Shown here: piece by piece, positions 1 to 12,000 of the stretch
How the letters are laid out: each line of letters starts with the position of its first letter
How positions within the stretch are numbered: the first letter of the stretch is position 1
Source: Nocardia sp. NBC_00416
Lineage (GTDB): Bacteria > Actinomycetota > Actinomycetes > Mycobacteriales > Mycobacteriaceae
DNA length: 64,000 nt
Reading direction: 5' to 3'
Assembly (NCBI RefSeq): GCF_036032445.1
Contig: NZ_CP107932.1
Location: 1,924,501-1,988,500, forward strand
Notes under the pieces: generated by a model
What the model saw: only the letters and a program-made list of their open reading frames with translations
Told to the model about the DNA's origin: nothing
The model's database searches: none
Made by a program: the position numbers and the translations under genes

Positions 1-3000
1 CCAGGGCACGCCGTCGGTATCGGCCAGCGCTTCCGGCAGCTGTTCGGCCAGCACGGCCTGTTCCCGCGGACCCAGCTGATATCGCCACCGCTGCGCCACT
101 GTTCCGGCGGCGAAATCGGCATCGACGTCCCCGAACACCGCAGCCCACAGCAGGATCGCCCGGTCCCTGGCGACGGGATGCACCCGCGCTGAGCCCCTGT
201 GCAGCGCGTCCTCGACGGCGCGGATCTCGTACTGAAGTTGCTCGAATTCGTCGGCGGCGTAGACCAGCTCGTTCAGGAGGAGGAGTTCTTCGGCGTCCGT
301 GCGCAGGTGCCCCGGCGCCAGCGGATCGGCCTCCACCGCGTCCCGAACTCGCTGAACTTCGTCCGGGCCCCACTGTGACCCCAATTCGTCACCGAACAGC
401 TCGATCATCCGCTCTTCACCGAACTGCTCCGTGAGCTGCTCCGCCAGCTGCTGCTGGCGGCCGGCACGCACACCGTGCAGGCGACGCGCGCGCCGCTCGG
501 TCGGCATCAGCTCTTCGGGAGCGATATGGAGTTCGCCGCCCAGCCGCCGGATCCGCTCGTCGAACTGCTCGGCTCGATCCCTGCTCCGGCTCAGCTGCCC
601 GGACAGGTCGTCGAGCTCACCGGCCTGCGCCGCCAGCCGCCGGAACCGCTCCTCCCAGCGGCGATGCCCCGCACTGTCGGAGCGATGTGCATGCGCCTCG
701 CGCAGTCCGATCTTCAGCGTCGCGACAGCACGGACCAGAACATCGGCGGCGATGAAGGCTGTGGCGTGACCGATCACCTCGTCGAGGTCCCGCAGACGCG
801 CGGCCACCGTGCCGCTGTGGCTGTCAGCAAGTTCCCGCACCCTGGCCGGTGTCAGAAGTTCCGGTCGGCTCTCGCCCAGCTGCGCCGCGAGCTCGGCGCA
901 CAACCGCCGACGCAGGCTGCGCAGCCGCGCCACCTCTTCGGGTCCGTGGCTCTCAAGCTCGAATGGATGGACGTTGAAATCCCCGCCCTTACCCCGCAAC
1001 GCCGTGCGGGAAGCCCCCAGCCGCTGAGCGGCAGCCGCTGCGGCCGCGGCCAGATCCGGGCCGAGTTCGCGGCCGGCCGGCCCCCGCGCGACAGTGTGCA
1101 CCGCGTCCGGGTCGAAGGCGGGGAAGCGGAAGCGTTCCTGATGCGGCGCCAGGCGCGCGTCGGCTATCGGCACCATCGTGGCGCCGGGCCCGTGGAAATG
1201 GAACTCCGGCAGTGCCCGGCCCGGGTTCTGCCGGCGCCAGGTTTCGATGAGCTCGGCGAGATCGGCCGCCAACCGCTGCCGGTCGGTGCCCTGCCACACC
1301 ACCGTGGCCACCGTCAGGTCGGGGTGCTCGGCGGTGACCCCGCGGTGATAGTCGTCGGCTTCCCTGAGGCCGGCTTCCAGTGACGTCGGTGTCGCACTCG
1401 ACGATTGCACGAACACGGCGATCCGCTCGGCAGCGTCGAGTCGGCCGTCCGCGATCATCACGTGGCGTGTGGTCGCGTCCGGGTTCGTCGTCACATCGTG
1501 CGACAACACCTGGAGCAACGCCGCTGCCGTCGGCCGCTCCGACCGGCCGGGCCCACTCGAAACCGCCGATATGGCTTCGGCCTCCGCCAGGACGATGCAC
1601 TGCGCCAGGGTGAGTTCATAGCTGTTCCCGAGCAACTCGACGACGCCGTGCAAACCCCGCAGACTGCCCTCGGCACGCTCGGCGAAGGACAGGTTCGCGG
1701 AGCTCGCGGCGGGCCTCGGACGCATCCAGGCCAACGCCCGCTTCTCCTGTGGCGACAAACTCACCCACCACGAGGAAAGCCAGTAACTCGCGCCGAGTGG
1801 ACCGCCGGCGGACTTCATCAGCCGCCACCAGGCAGCGACCCGGAGTCGCCGCTGCCGATCGGCCAGGCGGAGCGGGGGCTTTTCGCCGGGACCGGTCAGG
1901 ATCCGCGCCGCGTCGACCCGGTCTTCCAAACGATCGGCCGCGCGGCGCAGCATCTGGAAACTCTTGCGGTCGGCGACCAGTTCGGTGCGCCGCGACGGTC
2001 CGGCGCCGGTGCGCACCGCATCCGACGCCACGATGCGCTGCACCAGATCATCACTGTCGGCGGCGGTGTAGTCACCCGCGTACCTGAACACCGCGACCAA
2101 TTCCAGCGTGCCGTCCCGGCCGTAGCGTTGGGCCGCGAAGTGTTCGACGGCTGATTCCATGGCTTCGGCCGACCGGGGCCCCGCGGTCACCTGCCAGACC
2201 ACATCGTCGGCGGGAACCGCCGGATCGTCCCCGGCGTCGGTGAAGGCGAGGACAACCCGCCCGCGCGCACTGTTGGGCTCCGGATCACGGTTGTAGGACA
2301 ACAGGTGCGCCACCGCACCGCGACGTTTCGCCCGCTGATCGGCCTCGGCCAGGATCTTCCGAATCGCGGTGAGTTCGCGCCACCGCTGTCGCCGGTCGAA
2401 GTCCATGCTCCCGGAACGGGATTCGAGCTCGCGCCATTCATCTTCCAGTGCAGCCCGATTAGCGGCATCGCGGACCGAACGCGGAATCCCTTCCGCTTCC
2501 CCGACGGCGTCCCGGCACAGCGCCGCGAACACGGCCTTCTCCGCGTCGCTCGAGCCGCGCCACAGTTCGGCGTTGGCCCGCGCCCGATCCTCGACCTCCG
2601 CGTCGGTGGCGGCGAGCCGGTGCAGCATCTCGTCCTGATGCCGCAGCATGTTCCGCCGCAGCACACCCTGGACCTCGGGCGACGGCGGTCCCCGGGCCGG
2701 CGGCAGCTGACCGATCGGCCCGTCCGGCGCCACTTCCGCGACATCGATCAGGCGATTGCCCTCGACGTACCGGATCAGCGATCTCCCCGTGCGGTCGACA
2801 GCGACGCCGACTACCCGGGATACGTCCGACTCCCGCTCCTGTAGCCACCCTTCGACCTCCTCCGCGCCCTTCCACTCCCTTTCGACGCCGGCGACCCTTT
2901 CCCGGACCACCACTTCGCCGTCTGCGCTTAGCTCCACCTGGAACGCGTGCCAGCCCGCACCAGCGAATCCCATGGCGCCGGCAACGGCGCCGCCCGCGTT

Positions 3001-6000
3001 GACACCTCGCCGCCCCACGGACTCGACGACCTCGCGCAGCGTGCCGAAACTCTGCCAATCGCCTTGCACCGCCGCGGCGAACGTCTCCTCGTCCACCCCG
3101 TACAGGTCGATCAGCGGATTGTCGGGCATCCCGGGTATCGACAGTTCACCGCGCGACACCCGCGCCACGAACTCGGCCATCGACTGCACCACGAACGGGG
3201 CGCAGTTCATCGGGCCGCCGCGCAGCACGGCCGGTACGGCAGCGGGCCAGTTGTAGCTGGCACCGCCGTCGACATCCATCGAGGCCGGATTCGCCACGGC
3301 GGCGATCAGCGCCGCGTGGAGGCGGTCGCGGTCGGCCCGCGCGGCTTCGTTCTCGACGAAGACGCTGACCATGTCGTCCAGCACCACATACCGCTCCGCC
3401 ACCGCGCGGACGTACGCATGCTCGGCGAGGAGACTGTCCGCGGGATCCGCCAGCAGCGCCCGCACCCGCGCGGGCCCGAGTTCGGCACGCGGGATCCGGA
3501 GCCAACGCGACAGCCGCAGCTGCTCCCGGTCACGCTTACCGGCCAGTTCGGCCAGCGTGGTAGTCGGCGACACATACGTCTGGGCCCGCTCACCCACTGA
3601 CTTCACCAGATCGTCGTTCTCCTGAATCCGGCCTTCGGTGCGCCGAAGCTCCAGCGCCCGGTCATGGAGCCGGCGCAGCCGCCCCAGCAGATGCCGATAC
3701 CGATCGCTCAACCGCTGACGTTCCACGGCGACTTCGTGTAGTTCGGTCAGCCCGCGATAGCGTTGCTCGGCGGTGGCCCGGTCCCGCTGCGACGCCCCCT
3801 CCAGTTCCGCGCGCGCCTGTTCCCGGGCACGTTCCAGGCTCCGGACCTCGTCCTTGCGCCCCGGACGCAGCTGCTCGATATCCTGCGGGAATCGCATCAG
3901 ATGTTCGTCGCGGAGTGCGGAATACCGCTCCTTCGCCACCGCGATCTCGATATACGCCCGGCGTTGCGCGGCTTCCAGTGCGCGAACGTCTCGGATTGCC
4001 GTCATCGTGGCGAGAGCCGGACCGGCTTTCTGGATCAGGTAGTCGAGGTGCCGCAACTTCACGAGGTCATCCAGTGCCGCATGGCCCTCGAAGTCGGCGA
4101 TGAGTCGCCCCATCCGGTCCGGCGCCAGGTCCGCGAGCGCCAGATCGAGCCGTGCCGCCAATTCCGCACGCAGCTGGACGGCCGTGTCGCGCAGTCGAGC
4201 GAGCACCCCCATATCCAAAGCGAGCAGGTCGACGTCGAACTGTTGGTAATTCGCGAACTGCAGCGAGCCGAGTTGGTTCGCGAGCTGTGTCACCAGGTGG
4301 TCGTGATACCAGAGCAGCCCATCGCCCACCGTGAGGTCGGAGAGGCGTACTGGGTCGATTTCCCAGGTCGAGGACTCCAATCCGGAATCCAGCTCGTCGA
4401 TCAGCTTGTCCAGCCGGGCTGTCTCATCGATCACCTGGAGCAGCCCGTCGAGCTCCAGGAATCGGGTGACCAGCTCCGCTTTCCGGTTCGCCCACAACGC
4501 CTTCGACAGAGCCTCCAGATAGTCGGATACCGCGGCATCGTTCTCCGGCGGTTTCGGTAGCCCCTGACGCGGCGCCATCTCCGTCAGCTCGTACCGGGAC
4601 ACGGGCGTGGTCGGATCCAGGTCGAGGAATGCGCCGAGCTCCAGTTGTGTCTCCCACAACATGTCCCGCAAGCGGGCCACATTGTCCTTGTCGGGGCGGA
4701 AATCCCCGGGCAGCACTTCGTATTCGACGCTGTCGATGTGATTGCCGCGCACCCACAACGGGCCGACCAGCGTCTTGTTGCGGGCCAGCCGCTCCTCGGC
4801 TTCCTGGATCGCTTGGGCCGCCGCCTCGAGTCGGGCAGCCTCGGTGAGCAGCGGCTGGAATTCGTCAGCCGAGGCGACCCCCTGATCGATCTGCGCCCGC
4901 GCGACGGACACCTTGTATTCCAGCGCGCGCATCCGGCGAATCCGCCTATCGAAGGACTCGATGTTGTTGACCGTCAACAGCAGGTTGAAATGCCTGATCA
5001 ATTCGACTTCCGCCGCGGCCAACTCCGCGGACTTGCCGGTTCGCCCGATGAGTTTCGCGAGCTCGCGCCGCAGCCGGTCATCGCTGACCAGCTCGTCGCG
5101 TTCGATGCCGAGCAACCGCGCCAGATCATCGCGCGCGCGGGCGAAGCGGCCGTTCCACTCCCGCCGCGTATCCGAGTCCGGGAGCAGGAGTTCGGCGACG
5201 TCCACCTTCTGCTCCAGCTCCGCCTCGAACGCCGCGCACATCTCGACCAGGCCGGCGTGGGCCGATTCGCGTAGCCGCTGGGCAGTCAGACGCATCCCGG
5301 CCAAGGCATACTCCAGGTCGCGCCCGTCACGAGCGTCGCCGTTCCGGACCGGCACATCCAGGGCGGTGTCCGCGACGGTGGGGGCGGCCCTCGACGTCAG
5401 CGGCCGGGACCGCGGGGCGGGCGGCACATCCTTGAAAGAAGAGCCGTTACGCACCACGAGTTCATCGAAGACGACGGCGCGTGCCGTTTCCGCCCCTTGC
5501 TCATCGACGATGAAGCGGAATACCCGCCTCCATATCTTTTCCCCCGGGGTCGCGATCAGACCCTCGAGGTCGTGTGCGATCCGCCTCGTATCGCGCCCCT
5601 GCACCACGACTGCCGCGTATTTCCCCTCCGACCCCTCGCGCATTTTCAAGTAGTCCGCCGCCCGCTGCAGACCCATCCGCAGGGCCGCCGGAGTGGCAGG
5701 ACCGTCCAGCACGACCACTCCCACTTCGTGAGCGGATCCGACGTCTCCGATCGCGGCGAACTGCCGCCCGGTATTCCCGAGATCACGCAGATCCAATGCC
5801 ACCGCGGAGACCTTCGGACTACCTGCCAGCTGCGCGTCCGACCATTGACCGGCTTCTGCCAGCACCTGCGCCGTGGCCAGCAACTGGGCCGCGCGCAGGT
5901 GTCTGCCGCGGGCCCGCAAGTCGGCGGCTTCACGAACGAGCATCCGCAGGTTCGCCTCGTGCCGCCACTGATGCGCGACTCCGTCCAGGCCCGCGATGCG

Positions 6001-9000
6001 CGCCGGCATCACCCGCACCAGCGCCCATTTCACGTCATCGGTCAGCGCATTCCACCACTGCGCGACCTGCCCGACCTCGGAGCGATCGATCTCCAGTGAC
6101 ATCGCGACCCAGGCCTGTTCGGCGAGCTCTTGCTCCCGGGCGGTCGGGGCGATGTCCCGCTCGGCGGGCGGCAGCTCCGCCGGCGCGTCGCTACGGCCGA
6201 CGCGCAGATCGGCGGGCACGCGCTCGGGTTCGGTGCCGATGGGCGTGGGGAACCGCAACGCCCGGCCGTTCGGTTCGAGGAACAGCCCCCACAATTCGGG
6301 ACCGTACAACTCGTTGACCGGATCGTCCGGGTCATCCAGGTCGACGGCGCGGAAGATGCCCCGCCCCGGGTCGCGCAGTTCGATCCATGAGCTGCCGTCG
6401 CCGCGGACGTGTCGCACCAGCCAGAAGGCGTGGCCGACGTCGCCGTGCGGGCCGGTTCCGGACACGGTCGGGTCGAACAGCAGCACCGACATCCGATTTC
6501 CGCTGCCCGGCTGGTCTTGCCGCGATGGCGGGGTCGAATCCTGGAGCTTCCCCCAGTTGTCCAGGATCCGGGCCATTTCGCGGACCCCGCCGAGGCGCCG
6601 GGCCCGACCGCCTACGACGTCCTCGATATCCCGGACGAACGTCCCGCCGGCGCCGGTACTCGCCGGCATCGGCAGGTCTCGACCGGTGATACCGCGAACA
6701 TCCGCCGCCACCTGCGGCCAGCACAGGTTGAGTTCGTGCGCCCACGGCAGTGATTCGAACGGCGCCACCGCGGCATCCGCCGCAAGACCCGGCGGCGGCA
6801 GCCGGTGCAGGAACTTCCGGCCCACCTTGTCGATATCCCCGGTCGGGCTCTGCAGATCGCTCACCGACACCGACCAGCCGGGCGCGGCTCCGGCGAGCTG
6901 CCGCTCCAGTCCCCGCAGCGCGGCCGCCGCCGCGTGGTAGCCCCCGATCGCCGCGGCCAATCGGGTGTTGTTCCGATCCCAGTCGGGGAAACCGTAGCGC
7001 TCCGCGGATTTCATCAACTCCCGCACCCGCGCCACTTCGGGTGAAGGCCGAGACGACTGCAGCTCTGCTATATCGGCGTCCACCGAGCCGGCGACGGTGC
7101 GCAATGTCCGCAGTGCGGCGAGCCACTTCCGAGTGGCGGCGGCGTGCTCGCGCAACAACTCGCGCACGTGCGGTTGCCGCCCCGGATCCTGCGTCAGGGC
7201 CGCCAGTTCGACGAACCGCGAGAGCACCCGGTCCGCCTCGTGATACCGCAGCACCGCCGCCCACAGCGCGACATCGACGCGGGTGATATCTGCCAGGCCG
7301 CCGAGCCGCGCCATCCCCTCGAGGGACCGCAACTCCTGTTCATGATCCGCCGACTTCAGCGCCGCCAGGTCCACCGGGATCAGCTCACCGCTGATCAGAG
7401 CTTCCATCTTCGCCGCTGCCGCATCGCGTTCGGCGATCACCGCGTCGTAGTCCTGCCGCAGTTCGGCCGGAATATCGAGCTCACGAACCGGTGGGCCCGC
7501 GGAATCCGGTTCGGGGGCGCGCGCCAGGCGTGCGTCGCCGGGTGCGACCACCTCGCCGTTCCCGTCGAAAAGGACAACCGAGACGCCCCGCAGCTGCGCG
7601 TCCTGCGACGGACGCGGCTCGAAGACCTCCATATGCGCCAGATCGCGGCGGATCCTCACCACCGGCCCGCCGGCGTTCTTGGTCAACACCTCGACCTGGT
7701 TGATCCCCATCCGGTATTCCCGGTGCACGACCATGGTGGCGGCGCCGGGCAGCCGCGCGAGCAGCGCGGCCGCTTCGGCCTCGGTCCGGAATCGATGAGT
7801 GCGACTCCCCACCGCGTTCTCGAAGTCCGCTCGGGGCCGACCGAACCTGTCCGGACTAGACCCGTGCGGCAGGTCGAGCACCTGTCGGCCGTACCGGTCG
7901 TTCACCGCCTGGAACCCGTAACGCATATCGTCGGGGAGGGGCGCGGAGTGCGGAAGGCGGCTGGGGCCGAGCAACGCCTTCGGGTCGGTGGACAGCGGCG
8001 CCAGTTCGCTGTTCACCCTCGACAGTTCGGCCTTCGACCGGCGCAGCCTATGGGTCAGCTGGTAGGCCGCGACCGGGTCGATACCGGGCTCGACCAATTC
8101 GTGTTCGAGACCCATCACCTCGATCGCCAACGCCAACTGACGGTGCGCCAGTGCATCGACATCGGCGATCTGCGCGGCCAACCGCGCGTATTCGACCGTG
8201 CCGGGTTCCAGTTCACTCAGCCGGGCCGACGCAGCGAGCCGATCGCCGTGCACGTCACCGGACTCACCCAGCCGGTCATGCCACTGTTGCGCCGGCGGCC
8301 CGCGCTCCGGGGGCGGCAGCCGGCCGATGGGACCGTCCGGGGCCACCCGTGCGGCATCGATCAGGCGGTTGCCCTCGACATACCGGATCAGCGGTTTCCC
8401 GTGGCGGTCGAAGACGATACCGGCTACTCGCGACACCCCGGCTCCGGTGCGTTCCTGTAACCAGGCGTCCCAGCCGTTCTCGCCGACGCGACCACTCCAT
8501 TCGCGATCGACGCCGTTGACCCGCTCGCGCACCACGACCGTACTGCCGACCTTCTCGACCTGGAAGGCGTGCCAGCCCCGGGCGCCGAAGCTCATCGCAC
8601 CCGCGACGGCGCCACCGTACTTGGCGACATGCGTGACGACCTGCCGCAGCGAGTCGAAGTTCTGCCAGTCGCCGCCGAGCGCCCGGGCGAGCTGGTGTTC
8701 GCGGACGCCGTACATATCGATCAGGACGCTGTCGGGCAACCCGGGCGCGTCCAGGGGCGACCCGGTTACGCGCAGGACGAACGCCCGCATGGCCCGCGCC
8801 ACGGCGGGGGCGCAGTTCATCGGGCCGCGCGCCAACGCCTCCGGAAGGTCGGGGCGCTGGTAGCCGGCCAGGTCGAGGCCCATCGGGTTCGCGGCGGCGA
8901 CATTGCCGACGACCGGGCCGGCGGCGATGAGCTGCTGGTCCAGGGTCCGGACCTGGGCGGTGGCATCGTGATAACGCTGGGCGGCGGCGGCGATGACGCG

Positions 9001-12000
9001 ACGGTCGCGGTTGCGGTCGGTGGGGTCGACCACGCGATCCGGGGCCTTCTCATAGCGCCGCAGCTCGGCCGAGGTACGTTCCGCGGTCCGCAATTCGGCC
9101 AGGTCCACCGGGTACCGGGTGGCGACGAAGGCCAGACCGGACAGCGCGGAGGTCCATTCCAGCGTGGCGGTGGCGTGTGCCATCAACAGGGCGTACCGCT
9201 GGGGTGACTGTTGCGCCGCTTCCGGTATTTCGTCGAACCTGCCGAGGATGCGGTCGGCTTCCTGGAAACGCACTGTCGCCGCACGTAGCGCCCGGTACTC
9301 CGGGGTGTCGGCGAGCCGGTCCAGGGCTCGGCCGTGCCGCGCCGACCGGAGTTCGGCCGGATCCACCGCGGCGGCCTCGGCGAGCCGGGTCAGCTCCGCG
9401 AACGCCGCATTGCGCCCGACGACGACCGCCCTATAGCCGTCCCGTAGTTCGCCGAGTTGCACTACTCGATCGTTGGTTTCGTGGTAGAGCCGCGCTGCGG
9501 CCCGTAGTTCGGTCACCTCCTCGTCGACGGAGCCTGCAGCGGACCGGTAGCGTTCCACCTCCTGCCAGTATTGATACGACTGCAACGCATCCAGATCCAC
9601 ACCCAGCCGGCCCGCAACCGCGGCCAACTCCGCCGCGGCGCGGCCGTGCCGGACCAGCGCCGCCTGGCGGGTGCGCCACAACCACGCACCACCGGTCTCG
9701 ATGCTCCCGTCCAGTGCCGCGAGCCGGGCTCCGATATCCCGGATGCGGACGCTGGCTTCGCTGTACCGCTGTGCGGCGTGGGTGAGCATTCGCACATCAC
9801 GGGCCGGGTCGGCGGGGTCGACCACCCGGTCCGGTGCGGTCGCGTACCGGTCCAGCTCGGCGGCGGTCCGGTCCACTGAGCACAGTTCGCCCAGATCGAC
9901 GGGGAACTGGCCGGACACATGTCGCAGCGCCGCCAGCGCCGCCGCCCATTCCACCATCTCGGTGGCGTGGGCGTACAACAGGTTGAACCGCTCCGGTTCC
10001 TGCCCGGATCGTGCTGCCGTCTCGGCCAGTTCGTCGATCCGGCGGGCGATGCCGTCGGCCTCGTGCCAGCGCGTAGTCGCCGCGCGCACGGCCCGGTGCT
10101 CCGGCGAATCGGCCAGCCCGTCCAATACCTGGTGGTATCGATCCGACCGCAACGGCGCCGGATCCAGCGACAGATCATCCGCCAGCCGGGTCAGTTCCTG
10201 TTCCGCGGTGTCGCATTCGGCGAGCACGTCGGCGTATGCCCGCCGCATCTCGTCGAAACGGTCGACCATCTCGCCGGTTTCGTGATAGCGGCGCACCACG
10301 TCGCGCAGCCGCGCGAGCTCCGGGCTGTCGTCGGGAACCGTCTGCGCGTAACGCTCGAGTTCGGCGGCGTGGTCGGCGGACCGCAGCGCGTCCGGATCGA
10401 CCGGCAGACCGTCGGTGATCTCGACCAATTCGTCGTTGATCCCGTCGTGTCGCAGTACCGCCGACCGGTAGACCTGCCGCAGCCAATCGGCGCCGGGGGC
10501 GACATCGGGGTCCGCGGCCGGCTCGGTTTCGGGTACGTCCGAATCGGTGAGACCGATACGGCCCGCGGCCTCATGGAACTGACTCACCAGCACGCTCAAC
10601 AGCCGCTGATCCCGCACCGAGATACCCGAATCCGGCTCGGCCACCCGGGCCAGTTCGGCCTCGGCCCGTCGCGCCGACGCCTCCAGCTCGGCCACGTTCA
10701 CCGCTGGGAACTGCGCGGCGCCGTGCCGCAATTGCCGCAGCGCCGACATCCACCCCAGCGCGCCGGCCGCGCGGGACATGGCCTCGCCGAATGGTTCCGA
10801 AGACCCGTCGGGCGCCCCGGACTGCCGCGCCACCGCGGCCAACGGCGCGAACTCCCCCAGCGCCCGGTCGACAGTGCGGTAGCGCCGCACCGCCGCGCTC
10901 AGGGCTCGGTCGGCGCGGGTCGGATCCGCCGCGTCGACCTCCCGGTCCGGCGACGCCGCGAACTCGTCCAGCACCTGCTGATAGTCGTCCGACCGCAATC
11001 GCGCGAGGTCCAGCGAGAAATCCTCGGCCAGATTCCGCAACTCGGCCAGCGCCGCCGCCCGCTCGCCGAGAATCCCCGCGAAACCCCGCCGCATCGCGTC
11101 GAAACGATCGACCATGCCGTTGACTTCGTGAAACGCACGCACCGCTTCGGTCAGGTCGGCGAGGTCCGCCCGGCCCGATGCACCCAGCTGGGCGGCCAGC
11201 TGCCGCAGCACCGGCCGGAAGTCCGGCGACCGCAAGTCCGCGACAGCGACCGGCCGCGGCATCCGGCCCGCGACTTCCTCCAGCCGGGTCGCCGCCTCGT
11301 CTCGCCGCGCGACCATGGACTGATACACGGCCTGCAACCACGCGGCCGCGTCCCGGCGCGCCGCCGTGTCCGGGACCGTCCCGGCACCGTCCCCGGACTC
11401 CTCGTCCTCCTCCTGGTTACTGCCCGAGCCCGCCGCCAGCGACGGGGTCAGCAACTCACCGGTCGGACCGTAGGTGATGACGAAGGTTTTTCGGACATCC
11501 GGCGCGTTGTCCGGGTCGAACTCGAACGGCGGACCGATCCGCGGATCATCCACCATGATCCGGTCGCCTTCGTTGTACATCACATAGGCGTGCGCCCCGA
11601 CATCGTTCGGACCGAACCGGCCGCGCTGGCGATCGACCACGAGCACGGTCGCGCCGTCGCCCAGATCACGCAGCTGCTGGGCCACCCTCGCGTGCGCCGA
11701 CATCCGCCTACGGCCCCGCATCGGCATCAGGATCCCACCCGCATGACCCTGCAAGTCGCGCTGGTGCATACCATTCGACCCGACCTCACCCGGCACGGGC
11801 ACAGTTACCAAGGGGTTACCCGTCCGCTCCGCAACGCGCGCCAACGAGAACCGCCCACATTGGTTGTCCACATCGGGAACGACGTTGTCCGAGTCCGGGT
11901 CCGAGTCCGGTTCCGGCTGTGGCCGGTTCGCCTCGTCGTCGCCGGAGGGCTGCCGGGTCGGGTCGTCGGGGTCTCGTGGCGCCGCCGGATCGGGCTGCGA